From the NCBI RefSeq assembly GCF_018500185.1, contig NZ_JAHBGI010000005.1:124001-188000 (forward strand): DNA of 64,000 bases. Direction: 5' to 3'. Each line of letters opens with the position of its first letter. The first letter of the stretch is position 1. The DNA comes from Litoribacter ruber (GTDB taxonomy: Bacteria > Bacteroidota > Bacteroidia > Cytophagales > Cyclobacteriaceae). A program made the position numbers and the translations under genes. The notes beneath the pieces are model-generated. The model saw only the letters and a program-made list of their open reading frames with translations. It searched no databases and was not told where the DNA came from. This document shows positions 61,862-64,000 of this stretch, one piece after another.

Positions 61862-64000
61862 ATGCGCTTTTCCTACTTTTTCACGCTATTGGCCTTCATG
61901 GCTGTAGGTTTGGTAATGGTCACCAAGTCTGCCTCATCCATCTCGGAGGACGCATACTATAACACCCCCGAACTTGAAGGACCTGATGGCGTATGTTTGA
62001 CCTATATTCTAAAGGAAGCTACCTTTTCCGCTGGAGGCAATCCCGAAACTGATTTTTATTTCTGGAGTGTGACGGACAGCGAGGGATTTGAGGTTTATTA
62101 CAGAGACGGTTTAGGAGTGGAAAGCATCACAGTTCCCTTTACGGTATTGGGGAATTATACCATTAATGTAAGGGTGGCAAGGGATGGAAACCCTGATTTC
62201 TATAGGGAATCGCAGCCATTTTCGGTAATACCCGGACCTTCTTTTGCATTGCCAGGAGTGGTTACTCTTTGTGCGGGAGAAAGCTTTGCGCTAGAAGCGC
62301 TTAACCCTGCTGACCCAAATTTCTCTTTATATACTATACAATGGCTTGATGCTGGCGAAAATATAATCGGTACGGGCAATACAATTGAAGTCGATGAACC
62401 AGGGCGTTATTTTGCAAGCATTTCATCAGGCTTTTGCGAAGCAGTGGCAGAAGTTATAGTAAGACCTTCTCTTGAGGTTGAAGTTACGCCATCCACCGAC
62501 ACTGCCTGCTTAGGTGCCACGGTCAATTACACACCGGACGTCCCCATCTCTATAGATTGGTATTATCAGAAAGAAGGACAGCCTGCCAGAACCTTCATTG
62601 AATCCTCATTTGAACTAAATCTCAACACGAATGATCTTGAGGACATAGGTGAGTATATTATCTCTTTTGAGGCTGAGGATCCGAATAGACCTGGCTGCCC
62701 GGTTTCAGATTCTTTCGCCCTATTGGTCGAGTCAGCTCCCGAGCTCAACATTACAAAGCTGTCAGATGCAGAAAGCTGCGAGAATCCAACCGGATCTTTT
62801 CAAATAGTAGCCGATACCTTATTGGAAAATATTGAAGTAAATGGCGAGGAGTACGGTTCATTGGAGCCAGGTGAGGAACTGATCATTGAAGATCTTTTCC
62901 CGATGGTTTACACCGTCAGGGCGGCTTTAAACGGCTGCCCGGTCTCCAGATCAGTCAGCATCGAAAACGACAACCCCGAGGATGGCATACTTTTTACCGT
63001 CAGCGCTACCCCCCAAACATGTTCTCCTACCGGTTTCAGCGATGGGGTGCTTACCATAGATTTTGGAGGAGAAGCACAGACAGGTACTTACAGGGTGGTA
63101 GGTCCTGTAACTAGAACAGGTTCCTTTACGGACAGAACAAATGTTGAGGTAAGAGTACCTAAAGGTGAATACAGTGTGGAAGTGGGCGGTGAAGATGATT
63201 GTATCAGCCCTACTTCGGAAACTTATTTAGTGGAAGGCCCAGACCAGGTAGACTTCTCTGTTCCGCCCACTATTGCGGCCTGTGAGTTTTATGAATTTGT
63301 ACCAAATGGAGATGAAGATTTGGAATACACCTTAACTTACCCTGACGGAACCAGTATCACTGATGAGATTTTTGACATCGAGGAATCGGGCAGATATTCC
63401 TTATTGGGAGTACCTACTGACCCGGATTCACCACTATGCCCACGTACGCGAACCTTTAATGTCACCATCAGCTCCCAAATTGAGTTCGACATCAATAGAC
63501 AGCTTTTGGATTGTTTTGGTAACCAATTGTACACTGCCACTTTGGATAGGGAATTCGAGGAGGTGAATATTCAGTGGCTGGCTTCAGATGGCAGCACTGT
63601 TCTGTCTATTGATCCAGCATTCCTGCCCCCAGGACCAGGCACCTATTATCTGGATGTACAGCCTCGTTCGAGTAGCCCTTGTCCTTCAGAGCCTTTGGAA
63701 TTTGAGGTGGTGGATCCCATTCAGGAGGTTGAAGTAAGTTTGGATGGTGATATTTTCTGTGGAACGGATGCCTTTACCACGCTTACTGCGGACTTTTCAT
63801 TTGAGGATGATTATAGCATCGATTGGTATTTTTATGAAAACGGCGACAGGGTTCCCTTGATCGAATTTTTTGACCAAATGAGTATCGATGTTGAGATGGA
63901 TGGCACATATGAGGTCATACTTCGAAATGAAATCGGCTGCAACCTTGGCTCTGCCACCTTCGAGGTGATCCAAAGCCCTGAAATTGAAGTTAGCCTTCAG
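61862..64000 (+). CDS. Large secreted Ig-like repeat protein, 3' end outside the window
   Basis: Open for 713 codons from the ATG at 61862 to the window edge without a stop. Signal peptide at residues 1-25 (FFTLLAFMAVGLVMVTKSA). The rest is a series of Ig/PKD-like beta domains, many with a Cys near the start (VTLCAGES, TACLGAT, IFCGTDA) and a D/Q-W-x-F/Y core (IQWLDAG, IDWYYQKEG, IDWYFYENG). Residues 130-400 follow the same domain order as the 1655-residue T9SS protein at 55968 (LCAGDE ... CVGEIVTFEPD), so they are paralogues. A type B sorting domain is expected beyond the edge but not seen. Confidence 0.85.
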   Translation, partial: MRFSYFFTLLAFMAVGLVMVTKSASSISEDAYYNTPELEGPDGVCLTYILKEATFSAGGNPETDFYFWSVTDSEGFEVYYRDGLGVESITVPFTVLGNYTINVRVARDGNPDFYRESQPFSVIPGPSFALPGVVTLCAGESFALEALNPADPNFSLYTIQWLDAGENIIGTGNTIEVDEPGRYFASISSGFCEAVAEVIVRPSLEVEVTPSTDTACLGATVNYTPDVPISIDWYYQKEGQPARTFIESSFELNLNTNDLEDIGEYIISFEAEDPNRPGCPVSDSFALLVESAPELNITKLSDAESCENPTGSFQIVADTLLENIEVNGEEYGSLEPGEELIIEDLFPMVYTVRAALNGCPVSRSVSIENDNPEDGILFTVSATPQTCSPTGFSDGVLTIDFGGEAQTGTYRVVGPVTRTGSFTDRTNVEVRVPKGEYSVEVGGEDDCISPTSETYLVEGPDQVDFSVPPTIAACEFYEFVPNGDEDLEYTLTYPDGTSITDEIFDIEESGRYSLLGVPTDPDSPLCPRTRTFNVTISSQIEFDINRQLLDCFGNQLYTATLDREFEEVNIQWLASDGSTVLSIDPAFLPPGPGTYYLDVQPRSSSPCPSEPLEFEVVDPIQEVEVSLDGDIFCGTDAFTTLTADFSFEDDYSIDWYFYENGDRVPLIEFFDQMSIDVEMDGTYEVILRNEIGCNLGSATFEVIQSPEIEVSLQ

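Overview
The window is chromosomal DNA of a Bacteroidota bacterium, most likely order Cytophagales and close to Cyclobacteriaceae. Supporting evidence: a GldA-GldF-GldG gliding/ABC module, a PorP/SprF-type outer-membrane protein beside a giant secreted protein with a gliding-motility-associated (type IX secretion, type B) C-terminal domain, a DUF4290 gene joined to murA, Bacteroidota-type -7 boxes (TAnnTTTG) and a long FtsZ with a charged linker. No rRNA, tRNA, CRISPR array, insertion sequence or phage gene was seen.

Layout. 50-8118 (+): two tandem ~1100-residue FG-GAP/ASPIC lipoproteins and a vanadium-haloperoxidase-like lipoprotein. 8126-10318 (-): nadD, gmk and a SigR/RsrA-like sigma/anti-sigma pair. 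10453-17881: a LpxL-like acyltransferase, a membrane protein of unknown function, UvrD/PcrA helicase, DUF4290-murA and a methyltransferase. 17878-26643 (-): M23 lipoprotein, PfpI-like protein, dnaN, gldAFG, a short-chain dehydrogenase and a DUF481 protein. 26759-28051 (+): an M20 amidohydrolase. 28091-30682 (-): a small surface-glycan-like cassette (glycosyltransferase, NodB deacetylase, methyltransferase). 30764-33125 (-): an NAD(P)-binding protein and two tandem purine nucleoside phosphorylases.

33901-49355 (-): the complete division and cell-wall (dcw) cluster in the order mraZ-rsmH-ftsL-ftsI-murE-mraY-murD-ftsW-murG-murC-ftsQ-ftsA-ftsZ, nearly every junction overlapping or abutting; murF and ddl are absent. 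Downstream come a polyprenyl diphosphate synthase, a PlsB-like acyltransferase overlapping gpsA (phospholipid synthesis), an M48 protease with a PorP/SprF protein, a 1655-residue type B T9SS protein, yaaA, and the first 713 codons of a second giant protein related to the first and running off the window end.

The most interesting signals: an inverted array of 11-bp repeats in the 372-bp gap at 19189-19560; several families of degenerate 7-, 8/9- and 10/11-bp tandem repeats filling other gaps; three AGTGG boxes at exact 10-bp spacing upstream of mraZ that fit a MraZ operator; an Asn/Asp difference at the base-specificity position of the two tandem purine nucleoside phosphorylases; Asp in place of the catalytic Cys of MurA; and perfect inverted repeats at convergent gene ends, one built from the last codons of ftsZ. 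No wholly new multi-gene system was identified.
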